NCBI RefSeq assembly: GCF_020618415.1
Contig: NZ_CP085344.1
Span: 1,945,001 to 2,009,000 of the forward strand
Source: Cupriavidus sp. MP-37
Lineage (GTDB): Bacteria > Pseudomonadota > Gammaproteobacteria > Burkholderiales > Burkholderiaceae
Direction of reading: 5' to 3'
DNA: 64,000 bases
The notes beneath the pieces are model-generated. The model was not told the DNA's origin and searched no databases. It saw only the letters and a list, made by a program, of their open reading frames with translations. Shown piece after piece: positions 40,159 through 49,682 of this stretch. Within the stretch, counting starts at the first letter, position 1. Every line of letters begins with the position of its first letter. The position numbers were made by a program, and so were the translations under genes.

Positions 40159-40530
40159 ATGGAAGCGATCGGACAAAGGCGCTGGGTCATTGCCGAAGGC
40201 TACCTGCCGCGCCCGCGCGGCGACGAAAGCCGCGAGCTGGCCAGCCACGAAACCGCATGCCTGCTCAACACCGGCGACCTGCCGGCGCATGTCACGCTGA
40301 CCCTGTTCTTTGCCGGGCGCGAGCCGGCCGGGCCGTACCGCGTGACCGTGCCGGCGCGCCGTACGCTGCATCTGCGCTTCAACGACCTGCGCGATCCTGA
40401 GCCGGTGCCGGTGGCCACCGACTACGCCTGCGTGATCGAAGCCGACATGCCGGTGGTGGTGCAGCACACGCGGCTCGATTCGCGCCAGGCCGCGCTGGCG
40501 CTGATGACGACGGTGGCGTATGCCGGCTGA
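40159..40530 (+). CDS. Anabaena-sensory-rhodopsin-transducer (ASRT) family protein
   Basis: The product has 123 residues. The start is the ATG at 40159, with GGAGGGAGAAGCACG upstream. The family signature is RRWVIAEGYLP near the N-terminus, with GPYRVTVPARRTLHLRFNDL and DYACVIEADMPVVVQHTRLD. ASRT binds sensory rhodopsin in Anabaena, but most family members occur without rhodopsin, and a small-molecule (sugar) binding role has been proposed for them. No rhodopsin gene is in the window. It sits between two GH13 enzymes and a flavin oxidoreductase, which supports a sugar-sensing function. Confidence 0.87.
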   Translation: MEAIGQRRWVIAEGYLPRPRGDESRELASHETACLLNTGDLPAHVTLTLFFAGREPAGPYRVTVPARRTLHLRFNDLRDPEPVPVATDYACVIEADMPVVVQHTRLDSRQAALALMTTVAYAG

Positions 40531-40574
40531 GCCGGGCGCGATCGTCCGCACCTGAGCCACACCCGGGAGCCCCC

Positions 40575-41546
40575 ATGGCGCTGATCGGCTATCACGCTTC
40601 GCACGAACAGTTCGCGCCCGACCACCTGCTGCGCCTGGCCGTGCTGGCGCGCGACGCGGGCTTCGGTGCGCTCAGCGCATCGGACCACTTCCATCCGTGG
40701 AGCGAGGCGCAAGGGCACAGCGGCCACGCCTGGACCTGGCTGGGCGCCGCCATGGCGCAGGCCGCGCTCCCGGCGGGTGTGGTCACGTGTCCGTTCGGCC
40801 GCTACCATCCGGCCGTCATCGCGCAGGCCGCGGCGACCCTGTGCACGCTGTTCCCGGACCGCTTCTGGCTGGCAGTGGGCAGCGGTGAAGCGCTGAACGA
40901 GCACATTACCGGCCGCGCGTGGCCGCCCAAGCCACGGCGCAACGCCATGCTGCGCGAGTCGGTGGAGATCATGCGCGCGCTGTGGCGCGGCGAGGAGGTC
41001 AGCCACCGCGGCGCGGTCACGGTCGAGCGCGCGCGGCTGTACTCGCTGCCGGCAGCGCCGCCGCCGGTGTTCTGCGCGGCGCTGACCGAAGCCACCGCGC
41101 GCTGGGCCGGAGGCTGGGCGGACGGGCTGATCATGGTGTCGGGCGAGCGTGCGGGCATGCGCGCGCGCATCGATGCCTTCCGCGATGCGGCGGGCAGCGC
41201 CAGGCCGGTCTATATGCAGGTCAAGCTGGCCTATGCGGACCCTCAGGCCGGCGACGAAGCGGCGCGCGCGCTGGCGCATGCGCAGTGGCGGACCAATCTG
41301 CTGGACAGTGCCGATGCGGCCGAACTGGCGATGCCCGCCGATTTCGAAGCGCGCGCGGTGGCGGTGACGCCGGCCGACATGGATCGCGTAGTGCGGATCT
41401 CATCGGACCTGGGGCGGCATGCGGCTTGGCTGGCGGAAGATTTGCAGATGGGGGTGGATGCGCTGTTCCTGCACAACGTCGGGGTCAACCAGCAGGCGTT
41501 TATCGAGGCCTTCGGTGGTGAAGTGCTGGGGCAGCTGGCGGGTTGA
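40575..41546 (+). CDS. LLM-class flavin oxidoreductase (TIGR03885-like, non-F420)
   Basis: The product has 323 residues. The bacterial-luciferase-like TIM barrel shows ALSASDHFHPWSEAQGHSGH, GVVTCPFGRYHPAVIAQAAA and WLAVGSGEALNEHITG. These match a branch of the F420 glucose-6-phosphate dehydrogenase family found in species lacking F420, hence thought to use FMN. The gene lies 44 bp after the ASRT gene and ends the four-gene set. A REP-like hairpin and tandem repeats follow. Confidence 0.85.
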   Translation: MALIGYHASHEQFAPDHLLRLAVLARDAGFGALSASDHFHPWSEAQGHSGHAWTWLGAAMAQAALPAGVVTCPFGRYHPAVIAQAAATLCTLFPDRFWLAVGSGEALNEHITGRAWPPKPRRNAMLRESVEIMRALWRGEEVSHRGAVTVERARLYSLPAAPPPVFCAALTEATARWAGGWADGLIMVSGERAGMRARIDAFRDAAGSARPVYMQVKLAYADPQAGDEAARALAHAQWRTNLLDSADAAELAMPADFEARAVAVTPADMDRVVRISSDLGRHAAWLAEDLQMGVDALFLHNVGVNQQAFIEAFGGEVLGQLAG

Positions 41547-41586
41547 GCCGGGCGTTGTGGCGGGCTGGGGCACGGCGGACGCGGCG

Positions 41587-41624
41587 CCCCTCTGCCGCTT
41601 GCGGTAGAGGGGCGGGGTGAGGGC
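41587..41624. repeat. REP-like palindrome (copy 1)
   Basis: CCCCTCTGCCGC and GCGGTAGAGGGG form a near-perfect stem with a two-base loop, followed by the tail GCGGGGTGAGGGC. The same unit occurs twice at 44453 and 44539, so it is a dispersed intergenic element. Here the stem carries one G-T mismatch pair and may double as a transcription stop for the plus-strand operon. Confidence 0.75.
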
Positions 41625-41664
41625 GCGGTAAGGGCGCGGTAATGGCGCGGTAATGGCGCGGTAA
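41621..41664. repeat. 11-bp tandem repeat, four copies
   Basis: Units GGGCGCGGTAA, GGGCGCGGTAA, TGGCGCGGTAA and TGGCGCGGTAA follow each other directly, then a degraded unit. The array grows out of the GGGTGAGGGC tail of the REP-like element. Confidence 0.85.
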
Positions 41665-41722
41665 TGGCGGGGCGAAGGCGCGCGCCTCAGGCGGCAACAC
41701 CGCTAACGCCCCGGAACGGCAC

Positions 41723-42847
41723 TCAGTACTTCCAGAACACCTGCTGCAGCGCCTTGCTGTCGTTGGTCTGCGTCAGCGCCAGCGCCATCAGGATGCGCGC
41801 CTTCTGCGGCAGTTGGTCGTCGGTGACGATCCAGTCGTACTTGTCGTCGGGCTGCTCGGCGTTGCGCACCACCACGCCGCTGCCGGTGCGCGATGCGCGC
41901 ACGATGTGCACGCCCTTGGCGCGCGCGGCCTTGAGCGGCTCGACCATGTAGTCGCCGACGCTGCCGTTGCCGGTGGCGGCGTAGATGATGGCCTTGGCGC
42001 CGCTCTTCACCGCAGCCTCGACCGCAGCCGGGTTGGCGTTGCCGTAGGCATAGACCACTGCCACCTCGGGCAGCTTGTCGATCTTGTCGATGTCCCACTG
42101 CGTCTGCAGCGTGTGCGGACGTGCCGGCAGGCGGTAGAACAGCGTGCGGCCTTCGACCACGTAGCCGAGCGGGCCGAACGGCGAGCGGAAGGTCTCGGTC
42201 TTGAAGGTGTTGGTCTTGGAGACGTCGCGGCCGGTGTGGATCTCGTCGTTCAGCACTGCCAGCGTGCCCTTGCCCTTGGAAGCAGGGTTGGATGCGACCA
42301 GCACGGCGTCGTAGAGGTTCAGCGCGCCGTCGGCGCCGAGCGCGGTGCCCGGGCGCATCGAGCCGACCACCACCACCGGCTTGTCGCTCTTCAGCGTCAG
42401 GTTGAGGAAGTACGCGGTTTCCTCGATGGTGTCGGTGCCGTGCGTGATCACGATGCCGTCGACGTCAGGCTGCTTGAGCAGTTCCGACACGCGCTTGGCG
42501 AGCTTGAGCAGGCGTTCGTTGTTGAAGCTTTCCGAGCCGATCTGGAAAATCTGCTCGCCCTTGACGTTGGCGACCTTGGAGATCTCCGGCACCGAGGCGA
42601 TGATCTTGTCGACCGGGACCACGGCGGACTGGTAGGCGGCGGTGTTGGTCGCCGCCGCGCCGGCGCCGGCAATGGTGCCGCCGGTGCCGATGATGACGAT
42701 GTTGGCCTTGCGGGCTTCGGCCGGGGCCGTGGCAGCGGCGGTGGCAGGCTGGGCCGCGGGGGCGAGCTGCGCGTGGGCGGCGCCGGTGATCAGGCTTGCC
42801 GACAGCAGGGCAGCGGCCAGCGTGGTGACGCGGGCGAAAGGTTTCAT
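41723..42847 (-). CDS. ansB: Periplasmic type II L-asparaginase
   Basis: The product has 374 residues, with the start at the ATG at 42847 behind AGGAGAATC. The signal peptide is MKPFARVTTLAAALLSASLI, ending at AHA. The two catalytic Thr sites are visible: IGTGGTIAGAG (about residues 58-68) and GIVITHGTDTIEETAYFLNL, which also holds the active-site Asp. GSMRPGTALGADGALNLYDA follows. It hydrolyses asparagine (and to a varying degree glutamine) outside the inner membrane. The Ala/Pro-rich stretch after the signal is a linker. It follows prpF on the same strand after 295 bp and appears to be a separate unit. Confidence 0.92.
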   Translation of the reverse strand: MKPFARVTTLAAALLSASLITGAAHAQLAPAAQPATAAATAPAEARKANIVIIGTGGTIAGAGAAATNTAAYQSAVVPVDKIIASVPEISKVANVKGEQIFQIGSESFNNERLLKLAKRVSELLKQPDVDGIVITHGTDTIEETAYFLNLTLKSDKPVVVVGSMRPGTALGADGALNLYDAVLVASNPASKGKGTLAVLNDEIHTGRDVSKTNTFKTETFRSPFGPLGYVVEGRTLFYRLPARPHTLQTQWDIDKIDKLPEVAVVYAYGNANPAAVEAAVKSGAKAIIYAATGNGSVGDYMVEPLKAARAKGVHIVRASRTGSGVVVRNAEQPDDKYDWIVTDDQLPQKARILMALALTQTNDSKALQQVFWKY

Positions 42848-43142
42848 GATTCTCCTCGGGTATCTATACGAACGTGTGGCCCGTACTGGAGTCGGCACGA
42901 CATACCTTATGGGTGGAATGGTGCCGTCCGTGTTCAGTCGGTGGCTGCCCGGCGCCGGGACTGTGGTGCAGGGCCCGGCGCAGGCAGCGGCAGAGACTAT
43001 ACGTGAGGAGAAATTCGCGTTGGAAGAGCGGCGCAAGGGTTATGCCGATTCGGCATGAAACTGCCGCCGCCATAACCCGAAGCGCATACTTCGGCAGCGC
43101 CGGCTGACCAGGGCCAGCGCCGGCCTTGCGCTTGCACCCGGC

Positions 43143-44333
43143 TCAGAACGCGTCGCCGGGCACGCGCACCCAGCCTTCCATCAGCACGCGCGCGCTGCGG
43201 CTCATGATGGCTTTCCTGACCACCCATTCGCCGTCGACCTGCTGCGCTTCGGCGCCGACCCGCAGCGTGCCGGAGGGATGCCCGAAACGGACCGCGTTGC
43301 GCTCGCCGCCGCCGGCCGCCAGGTTGACCAGCGTGCCGGGGATGGCCGCCGCGGTGCCGATCGCCACCGCCGCCGTGCCCATCATGGCGTGGTGCAGCTT
43401 GCCCATCGACAGCGCGCGCACCAGCAGGTCGACGTCGGCCGCGGCCACCTGCTTGCCGCTGGAGGCTACGTAGTCGGCCGGCCTGGCCACGAACGCCACC
43501 TTGGGGGTGTGCTGGCGCCGGGCAGCCTCGTCAACGTCCTTGATCAGGCCCATGCGCAGCGCGCCATGGGCGCGGATGGTCTCGAACATCGCCAGCGCCC
43601 TGGTGTCGCTGTTGATGGCGTCCTGCAGTTCGGTGCCGGTGTAGCCGATGCTGTCGGCGTTGACGAAGATGGTCGGGATGCCGGCGTTGATCATGGTGGC
43701 CTTGAGCGTGCCGACGCCCGGCACCTCCAGGTCATCGACCACATTGCCGGTCGGGAACATCGCGCCGCCGGCGCCTTCTTCCTCGGCGGCCGGGTCCATG
43801 AACTCGAGCTGGACTTCGGCGGCGGGGAAGGTCACGCCGTCCAGTTCGAAATCGCCGGTTTCCTGCACTTCGCCGTTGGTAATGGGTACGTGGCCGATGA
43901 TGGTCTTGCCGATATTGGCCTGCCAGATGCGCACCACGGCCACGCCGTTGCGCGGGATGCGGCTCGGGTCGACCAGGCCGGCACTGATTGCGAAGGGCCC
44001 GACCGCGGCCGACAGGTTGCCGCAGTTGCCGCTCCAGTCGACAAAGGGCTGGTCGATCGAGACCTGGCCGAACAGGTAGTCGACATCGTGGTCCGGGCGC
44101 GTGCTCTTCGACAGGATCACGGTCTTGCTGGTGCTGGACGTGGCTGCGCCCATGCCGTCGATCTGCTTGCCATAGGGATCCGGGCTGCCGATCACGCGCA
44201 GCAGCAGCGCGTCGCGCGCGGGGCCGGGCACCTGGGCGCGCTCGGGCAGGTCTTGCAGGCGGAAGAACACGCCCTTGCTGGTGCCGCCACGGATGTAGGT
44301 GGCGGGGATTTTGATCTGGGGTACGTGGGCCAT
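43143..44333 (-). CDS. prpF: AcnD-accessory protein PrpF (isomerase-like)
   Basis: The product has 396 residues. PrpF is needed with AcnD for conversion of 2-methylcitrate and has been shown in other bacteria to isomerise trans- and cis-2-methylaconitate. The start IPATYIRGGTSKGVFFRLQD, with SSTSKTVIL and DWSGNCGNLSAAVGPFAI, is diagnostic of the PrpF family (diaminopimelate-epimerase fold). It lies downstream of acnD on the same strand, separated by REP-like elements. Confidence 0.95.
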   Translation of the reverse strand: MAHVPQIKIPATYIRGGTSKGVFFRLQDLPERAQVPGPARDALLLRVIGSPDPYGKQIDGMGAATSSTSKTVILSKSTRPDHDVDYLFGQVSIDQPFVDWSGNCGNLSAAVGPFAISAGLVDPSRIPRNGVAVVRIWQANIGKTIIGHVPITNGEVQETGDFELDGVTFPAAEVQLEFMDPAAEEEGAGGAMFPTGNVVDDLEVPGVGTLKATMINAGIPTIFVNADSIGYTGTELQDAINSDTRALAMFETIRAHGALRMGLIKDVDEAARRQHTPKVAFVARPADYVASSGKQVAAADVDLLVRALSMGKLHHAMMGTAAVAIGTAAAIPGTLVNLAAGGGERNAVRFGHPSGTLRVGAEAQQVDGEWVVRKAIMSRSARVLMEGWVRVPGDAF

Positions 44334-44452
44334 GGGAATGTTTAGTCCTGGTTAGGCCGGGGGCCTTGTACAGCTTGGGAATCAATGTGCGCGCAGGCAA
44401 CGCGCGGTTCGTATGCGGGGTGGCTGATTGCATGCCACCGCCCTTGGCGGAC

Positions 44453-44495
44453 GCTCCCCTCTCCCGCGAAGTGGGAGAGGGGTGGGGGTGAGGGC
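44453..44495. repeat. REP-like palindrome (copy 2)
   Basis: CCCCTCTCCCGC and GTGGGAGAGGGG form a hairpin followed by the TGGGGGTGAGGGC tail. It lies inverted to copy 3 at 44539, as in BIME-type pairs. Confidence 0.8.
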
Positions 44496-44538
44496 GGGAG
44501 CCTCCACGAAGTCAGGCGCTTCGGTACTGGACGCGCCG

Positions 44539-44582
44539 GCCCTCACCCCCGGCCCCTCTCCCGCAAGCGGGAGAGGGGAGCA
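44539..44582. repeat. REP-like palindrome (copy 3), inverted
   Basis: The tail GCCCTCACCCCCGGC precedes the hairpin CCCCTCTCCCGC-AA-GCGGGAGAGGGG. Together with copy 2 it forms an inverted pair between acnD and prpF. Such structures often stabilise upstream mRNA. Confidence 0.8.
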
Positions 44583-44610
44583 CACCGTCGGCTTCGGTAG
44601 CAGTCCAAGC

Positions 44611-47223
44611 TCAAGCCGCCGCCTTGCTCGACTCCAGAAAGTCCTGCGCAAACCGCTGCAGCACCCCGCCAGCCTCGTAGATCGACACCTCTTCATCGCT
44701 GTCGAGGCGGCACGTTACCGGCACCTCCACGCGCTCGCCGTTCTTGCGATGCACCACCAGCGTCAGCGTCGCGCGCGGCTGGCGTTCGCCGATCACGTCG
44801 AAGGTCTCGGTGCCGTCGATGCCCAGCGTCAGGCGGTTCACGCCCGGCTTGAACTCCAGCGGCAGCACGCCCATGCCGATCAGGTTGGTGCGGTGGATGC
44901 GCTCGAAGCCTTCGGCGACGATGGCTTCGACGCCGGCCAGGCGCACGCCCTTGGCGGCCCAGTCACGTGACGAACCCTGGCCATAGTCGGCGCCGGCGAT
45001 GATGATCAGCGGCTGCTTGCGCTCCATGTAGGTTTCGATCGCTTCCCACATGCGCACCACCTTGCCTTCCGGCTCGATGCGCGCCAGCGAACCCTTTTTG
45101 ACCTGGCCGTCGACCACGGCCATTTCATTGATCAGCGTGGGGTTGGCGAAGGTGGCGCGCTGCGCGGTCAGGTGGTCGCCGCGGTGCGTCGCGTACGAGT
45201 TGAAATCCTCTTCCGGCAGGCCCATCTTCGCCAGGTACTCGCCGGCCGCGCTGTTCGGCAGGATCGCGTTGGATGGCGACAGGTGATCGGTGGTGATGTT
45301 GTCGCCCAGCACCGCCAGCGGACGCAGGCCGCGCAGCGTGCGCGCGCCGGCCAGCGCGCCTTCCCAGTACGGCGGGCGGCGGATATAGGTGCTCTGCGGG
45401 CGCCAGTCGTACAGCGGCGCGGCGCTCTCGCCGGTCTCGGCGGTCAGCGCGAACATCGGCTCGTAGACCTTGCGGAACTGCTCGGGCTTCACGCTCTGCT
45501 TGACGATGGCGTCGATCTCTTCGTCGCTCGGCCAGATGTCCTTCAGGTAGACCGGCTTGCCGTCCTGGTCCGTACCCAGCACATCCTTCTCGATATCGAA
45601 GCGGATGGTGCCGGCGATGGCGTAGGCGACCACCAGCGGCGGCGAGGCCAGGAAGGCCTGCTTGGCGTACGGGTGGATGCGGCCGTCGAAATTGCGGTTG
45701 CCCGACAGCACGGCGGTGGCGTACAGGTCGCGGTCGATGATTTCCTGCTGGATCTTCGGATCGAGCGCGCCCGACATGCCGTTGCAGGTGGTGCAGGCGA
45801 ACGCGACGATGCCGAAGCCGAGCTTTTCCAGGTCCGGCAGCAGGTTCGCTTCTTCCAGGTACAGCTCGACCGCCTTGGAGCCGGGCGCCAGCGACGACTT
45901 GACCCACGGCTTGCGCGTCAGCCCGCGCGCGTTGGCGTTGCGCGCCAGCAGCGCGGCGGCGATCACGTTGCGCGGGTTGCTGGTGTTGGTGCAGCTGGTG
46001 ATGGCGGCGATGATCACGGCGCCGTCGGGCATCAGGCCTTCGGCTTCCTGCGCGCGGGCCTTGTCCAGGTCCACGGCGATGCCGCGCTCGGCCAGCGCCG
46101 AGGTCGGCAGGCGCTTGTGCGGATTGGACGGGCCGGCCATATTGCGCACCACGGTCGACAGGTCGAAGGTCAGCACGCGCTCGTATTCGGCGTGCTGCAG
46201 CGAATCGGCCCACAGGCCGGCGGTCTTTGCGTACGTCTCGACCAGCTTGAGTTGCTCTTCGGTGCGGCCGGTCAGGCGCAGGTATTCGATGGTCTGCTCG
46301 TCGATAAAGAACATCGAGGCAGTGGCGCCGTATTCCGGCGCCATGTTGGAGATCGTGGCGCGGTCGCCCAGCGTCAGGCTCGACGCGCCTTCGCCGCGGA
46401 ACTCCAGGTAGGCGCCGACCACTTTTTCCTTGCGCAGGAATTCGGTCAGGGCCAGCACGATGTCGGTGGCGGTGATGCCGGGCTGGCGCTTGCCGGTCAG
46501 CTCGACGCCGACGATATCCGGCAGGCGCATCCACGAGGCGCGGCCGAGCATCACGTTCTCGGCTTCCAGGCCGCCGACGCCGATGGCGATCACGCCCAGC
46601 GCATCGACGTGCGGCGTGTGGCTGTCGGTGCCGACGCAGGTGTCGGGGTAGGCCACGCCGTGGTCAGCGTGGATCACCGGCGACATTTTCTCCAGGTTGA
46701 TCTGGTGCATGATGCCGTTGCCCGGCGGGATCACATCGACGTTCTTGAACGCCTTCTTGGTCCAGTCGATGAAGTGGAAGCGGTCTTCGTTGCGCCGGTC
46801 TTCGATGGCGCGGTTCTTGGCGAAGGCGTCGGGATCGAAGCCGCCGCATTCCACCGCCAGCGAGTGGTCGACGATCAGCTGCACCGGCACTACCGGGTTG
46901 ACCTTGGCAGGATCGCCGCCCTGGTCGGCAATGGCGTCGCGCAGCCCGGCCAGGTCGACCAGCGCGGTCTGGCCGAGGATGTCGTGGCACACCACGCGTG
47001 CCGGGAACCACGGGAAGTCGAGGTCGCGTTTGCGCTCGATCAGCTGCTTCAGCGAATCCGTCAGCGTGGCGGGGTCGCAGCGGCGCACCAGGTTTTCTGC
47101 CAGCACGCGCGACGTGTACGGCAGCTTGTCGTAGGCACCCGGCTGGATCGCCTCGACCGCGGCGCGCGCGTCGAAGTAATCCAGCTTGGTGCCCGGTAGC
47201 GGTTTGCGGTTTGCAGAATTCAT
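44611..47223 (-). CDS. acnD: Fe/S-dependent 2-methylisocitrate dehydratase AcnD
   Basis: The product has 870 residues. I start at the ATG at 47223 (MNSANRKPLPGTKLDYFDA). The aconitase fold has Fe-S ligand Cys in AAITSCTNTSNPRN and VAFACTTCNGMSGALD. The domain order (HMDH catalytic part, then a swivel domain with YGQGSSRDWAAKG) is complete. AcnD dehydrates 2-methylcitrate to 2-methylaconitate with PrpF's help and replaces PrpD in this cluster. It lies downstream of prpC after a strong hairpin terminator-like structure and is followed by prpF. Confidence 0.96.
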   Translation of the reverse strand: MNSANRKPLPGTKLDYFDARAAVEAIQPGAYDKLPYTSRVLAENLVRRCDPATLTDSLKQLIERKRDLDFPWFPARVVCHDILGQTALVDLAGLRDAIADQGGDPAKVNPVVPVQLIVDHSLAVECGGFDPDAFAKNRAIEDRRNEDRFHFIDWTKKAFKNVDVIPPGNGIMHQINLEKMSPVIHADHGVAYPDTCVGTDSHTPHVDALGVIAIGVGGLEAENVMLGRASWMRLPDIVGVELTGKRQPGITATDIVLALTEFLRKEKVVGAYLEFRGEGASSLTLGDRATISNMAPEYGATASMFFIDEQTIEYLRLTGRTEEQLKLVETYAKTAGLWADSLQHAEYERVLTFDLSTVVRNMAGPSNPHKRLPTSALAERGIAVDLDKARAQEAEGLMPDGAVIIAAITSCTNTSNPRNVIAAALLARNANARGLTRKPWVKSSLAPGSKAVELYLEEANLLPDLEKLGFGIVAFACTTCNGMSGALDPKIQQEIIDRDLYATAVLSGNRNFDGRIHPYAKQAFLASPPLVVAYAIAGTIRFDIEKDVLGTDQDGKPVYLKDIWPSDEEIDAIVKQSVKPEQFRKVYEPMFALTAETGESAAPLYDWRPQSTYIRRPPYWEGALAGARTLRGLRPLAVLGDNITTDHLSPSNAILPNSAAGEYLAKMGLPEEDFNSYATHRGDHLTAQRATFANPTLINEMAVVDGQVKKGSLARIEPEGKVVRMWEAIETYMERKQPLIIIAGADYGQGSSRDWAAKGVRLAGVEAIVAEGFERIHRTNLIGMGVLPLEFKPGVNRLTLGIDGTETFDVIGERQPRATLTLVVHRKNGERVEVPVTCRLDSDEEVSIYEAGGVLQRFAQDFLESSKAAA

Positions 47224-47249
47224 GGTGTAGGGAAATCTATATAGGTATG

Positions 47250-47304
47250 AAAAAGGGGTAGTGGCCCCGCTCATCGTTCGATGATAGCGACCAACTACCC
47301 CTTT
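47250..47304 (-). terminator. Large terminator-like hairpin between prpC and acnD
   Basis: An 11-bp perfect stem (47252-47262 and 47294-47304: AAAGGGGTAGT / ACTACCCCTTT) encloses a smaller stem (TCATCG/CGATGA at about 47271-47284). On the minus strand it is followed by a run of five T. It lies between prpC and the acnD start and could partly terminate or attenuate the downstream genes. Confidence 0.7.
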
Positions 47305-47358
47305 GCCCGCAGGCTCGGATTCAATGCAACCCGACGCAGCGCAATCCGGCAGCCGGTC

Positions 47359-48516
47359 TTACTTGCGATCCTTGATCGGCACGAACTTCAGGTTTTCCGG
47401 CCCCGTGTAATTGGCGCTGGGGCGGATGATCTTGTTGTCGATGCGCTGCTCGATGATGTGCGCGGCCCAGCCCGAGGTGCGCGCGATCACGAACAGCGGC
47501 GTGAACATCGCCGTCGGCACGCCCATCATGTGGTAGCTGACCGCGCTGAACCAGTCCAGGTTGGGGAACATCTTCTTGATGTCCCACATCACGGTTTCGA
47601 GCCGCTCGGCGATGTCGAACATCTTCATCGAGCCGGCGTCCTTCGACAGCTTCTTCGCCACTTCCTTGATCACCTGGTTGCGCGGGTCGCCGGTGGTGTA
47701 CACCGGGTGGCCGAAGCCGATCACGACTTCCTTGTTCTCGACGCGGCGGGTGATGTCGGCCTGGGCCTCGTCCGGGTTGTCGTAGCGCTTCTGGATCTCG
47801 AACGCGACCTCGTTGGCGCCGCCGTGCTTGGGGCCGCGCAGCGCGCCGATTGCGCCGGCGATCGACGAGTACATGTCCGAGCCGGTGCCGGCAATCACGC
47901 GCGCGGTAAAGGTCGAGGCGTTGAACTCGTGCTCGGCATACAGGTTGAGCGAGGTGTTCATGGCGCGCTCCCACAGCGCCGACGGCTTCTCGCCGTGCAG
48001 CAGGTGCAGGAAGTGGCCGCCGATCGATTCATCGTCGGTTTCCACCTCGATGCGGCGGCCGTTGTGGCTGTAGTGGTACCAGTACAGCAGCATCGAGCCG
48101 AGGCTGGCCATCAGGCGGTCGGCGATGTCGCGCGCGCCCGGGGTGTTGTGGTCTTCCTTCTCCGGTAGCACGGTGCCCAGCACCGACACGCCGGTGCGCA
48201 TCACGTCCATCGGGTGCGCGCTGGCGGGCACCCATTCCAGTGCCGCCTTGACGTTGGCGGGCAGGCCGCGCAGCGACTTCAGCTTGGCCTTGTAGGCGGC
48301 CAGCTCGGACTTGGTCGGCAGCTTGCCGTGCACCAGCAGGTGGGCGATTTCCTCGAACTCGCAGGTCTCGGCGATGTCGAGGATGTCGTAGCCGCGGTAG
48401 TGCAGGTCGTTGCCGGTACGGCCGACGGTGCACAGCGCGGTGTTGCCGGCGGCAACGCCGGACAGCGCGACGGATTTCTTGGGCTTGGGCGTGACGAGCG
48501 GTTGCGCTTCGGACAT
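47359..48516 (-). CDS. prpC: 2-methylcitrate synthase
   Basis: The product has 385 residues, with the start at the ATG at 48516 behind AAGGAGACCCAG. The citrate-synthase fold shows [66 protein letters not shown] and [15 protein letters not shown] with the catalytic His. The short form and position after prpB identify methylcitrate synthase, not citrate synthase. It condenses propionyl-CoA with oxaloacetate. Confidence 0.96.
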   Translation of the reverse strand: MSEAQPLVTPKPKKSVALSGVAAGNTALCTVGRTGNDLHYRGYDILDIAETCEFEEIAHLLVHGKLPTKSELAAYKAKLKSLRGLPANVKAALEWVPASAHPMDVMRTGVSVLGTVLPEKEDHNTPGARDIADRLMASLGSMLLYWYHYSHNGRRIEVETDDESIGGHFLHLLHGEKPSALWERAMNTSLNLYAEHEFNASTFTARVIAGTGSDMYSSIAGAIGALRGPKHGGANEVAFEIQKRYDNPDEAQADITRRVENKEVVIGFGHPVYTTGDPRNQVIKEVAKKLSKDAGSMKMFDIAERLETVMWDIKKMFPNLDWFSAVSYHMMGVPTAMFTPLFVIARTSGWAAHIIEQRIDNKIIRPSANYTGPENLKFVPIKDRK

Positions 48517-48581
48517 CTGGGTCTCCTTGGTGTGATGCCTGGTGTTGCCTGTTTGTGATCGGCCGGATCTATGTGGCCGAA

Positions 48582-48611
48582 CGGCCGGGAGGGGAGATCC
48601 CCGCCCGGCCG
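48582..48611. other. Strong stem-loop between prpB and prpC
   Basis: CGGCCGGG-A-GGGG-AGAT-CCCC-G-CCCGGCCG forms a 12-bp stem with one mismatch, 17 bp after the prpB stop. It has no T-run, so it may protect the prpB mRNA end or tune prpC expression instead of terminating. Confidence 0.65.
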
Positions 48612-48628
48612 CGCCTGAGTCTGCTTGC

Positions 48629-49537
48629 TTACTTGCCCTTGCCTTGCGCGAACAGGGCGTCAAGCTTCTGCTCGAAGGCATGGTAGCCGATGCTCTCGTA
48701 GAGCTCCGCGCGGGTCTGCATGGTATCGACCACGTTCTTCTGCGTGCCGTCGCGGCGGATCGCCGCATAGACGTTTTCCGCCGCCTTGTTCATGGCGCGG
48801 AAGGCCGACAGCGGATACAGCACCATCGACACGCCGGCGCCGCCCAGTTCCTCGGTGGTGAACAGCGGCGTGGCGCCGAACTCGGTGATGTTGGCCAGCA
48901 CCGGCACCTTCACCGCGTCGACGAACTTGCGGTACATGGCCAGGTCGGTCATGGCTTCCGGGAAGATGGCGTCGGCGCCGGCTTCGACGCACGCCACGGC
49001 GCGCTCGATCGCCTTGTCCAGGCCTTCCACGGCGAGCGCGTCGGTGCGGGCCATGATGACGAAGTTCTCGTCGGTGCGGGCGTCGACCGCGGCCTTGATG
49101 CGGTCGACCATTTCACCCTGGGTGACGATTTCCTTGTTGGGACGGTGGCCGCAGCGCTTGGCGCCGACCTGGTCCTCGATATGCATGGCCGCGGCGCCGA
49201 ACTTGATCAGCGACTTGGTGGTGCGGACCACGTTGAAGGCCGAGGCGCCGAAGCCGGTGTCGACGTCGACCAGCAGCGGCGTGTCGCACACATCGGTGAT
49301 GCGGCGGATATCAGTCAGCACATCGTCCAGGTTCGAGATGCCCAGGTCCGGCAGGCCCAGCGAGCCGGCCGCCACGCCGCCGCCCGACAGGTAGATGGCG
49401 CGGTAGCCGGCGCGCTTGGCCAGCAGCGCATGGTTGGCATTGATGGCGCCGACCACCTGCAGCGGATGTTCGTCGGCAAGCGCCTGGCGGAAGCGGGCGC
49501 CAGCGGAGCGCGCGAGGTCGGAAGCGGAGTAGGTCAT
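48629..49537 (-). CDS. prpB: 2-methylisocitrate lyase
   Basis: The product has 302 residues, with the start at the ATG at 49537 ([20 protein letters not shown]). It cleaves 2-methylisocitrate to pyruvate and succinate. The signature [12 protein letters not shown] holds the catalytic Cys, and DVDTGFG and [10 protein letters not shown] supply metal and substrate residues. It is the first gene of the minus-strand prp operon, 25 nt from the predicted sigma-54 start site. Confidence 0.96.
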   Translation of the reverse strand: MTYSASDLARSAGARFRQALADEHPLQVVGAINANHALLAKRAGYRAIYLSGGGVAAGSLGLPDLGISNLDDVLTDIRRITDVCDTPLLVDVDTGFGASAFNVVRTTKSLIKFGAAAMHIEDQVGAKRCGHRPNKEIVTQGEMVDRIKAAVDARTDENFVIMARTDALAVEGLDKAIERAVACVEAGADAIFPEAMTDLAMYRKFVDAVKVPVLANITEFGATPLFTTEELGGAGVSMVLYPLSAFRAMNKAAENVYAAIRRDGTQKNVVDTMQTRAELYESIGYHAFEQKLDALFAQGKGK

Positions 49538-49572
49538 GGCGTATGCGTTGGTGAACGGGACAAGCCCGATAT

Positions 49573-49588
49573 TGCAAGGGGTGTGCCA
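49573..49588 (-). promoter_or_regulatory. Sigma-54 (-24/-12) promoter of the prp operon
   Basis: Read on the minus strand, the sequence is TGGCAC-ACCCC-TTGCA, a perfect match to the -24/-12 consensus TGGCAC-N5-TTGCW, with GG at 49587-49586 and GC at 49575-49574. It predicts a start near 49562, 25 nt before the prpB ATG. A sigma-54 activator gene (prpR) lies just upstream on the other strand. Confidence 0.9.
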
Positions 49589-49682
49589 GGCATTGCGAAC
49601 CCGCACCGAAAGCGCGGGATGCCTTGCCAGCACTGGGCTGGTGGGCAGTGCACCGAATCCCGTCACGGGTTTCATGCCGGTT

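Noticed and set aside
41587..41664. CRISPR array
   Set aside because: Units are only 11 bp with no spacers, and no cas gene is near; it is a simple tandem repeat.
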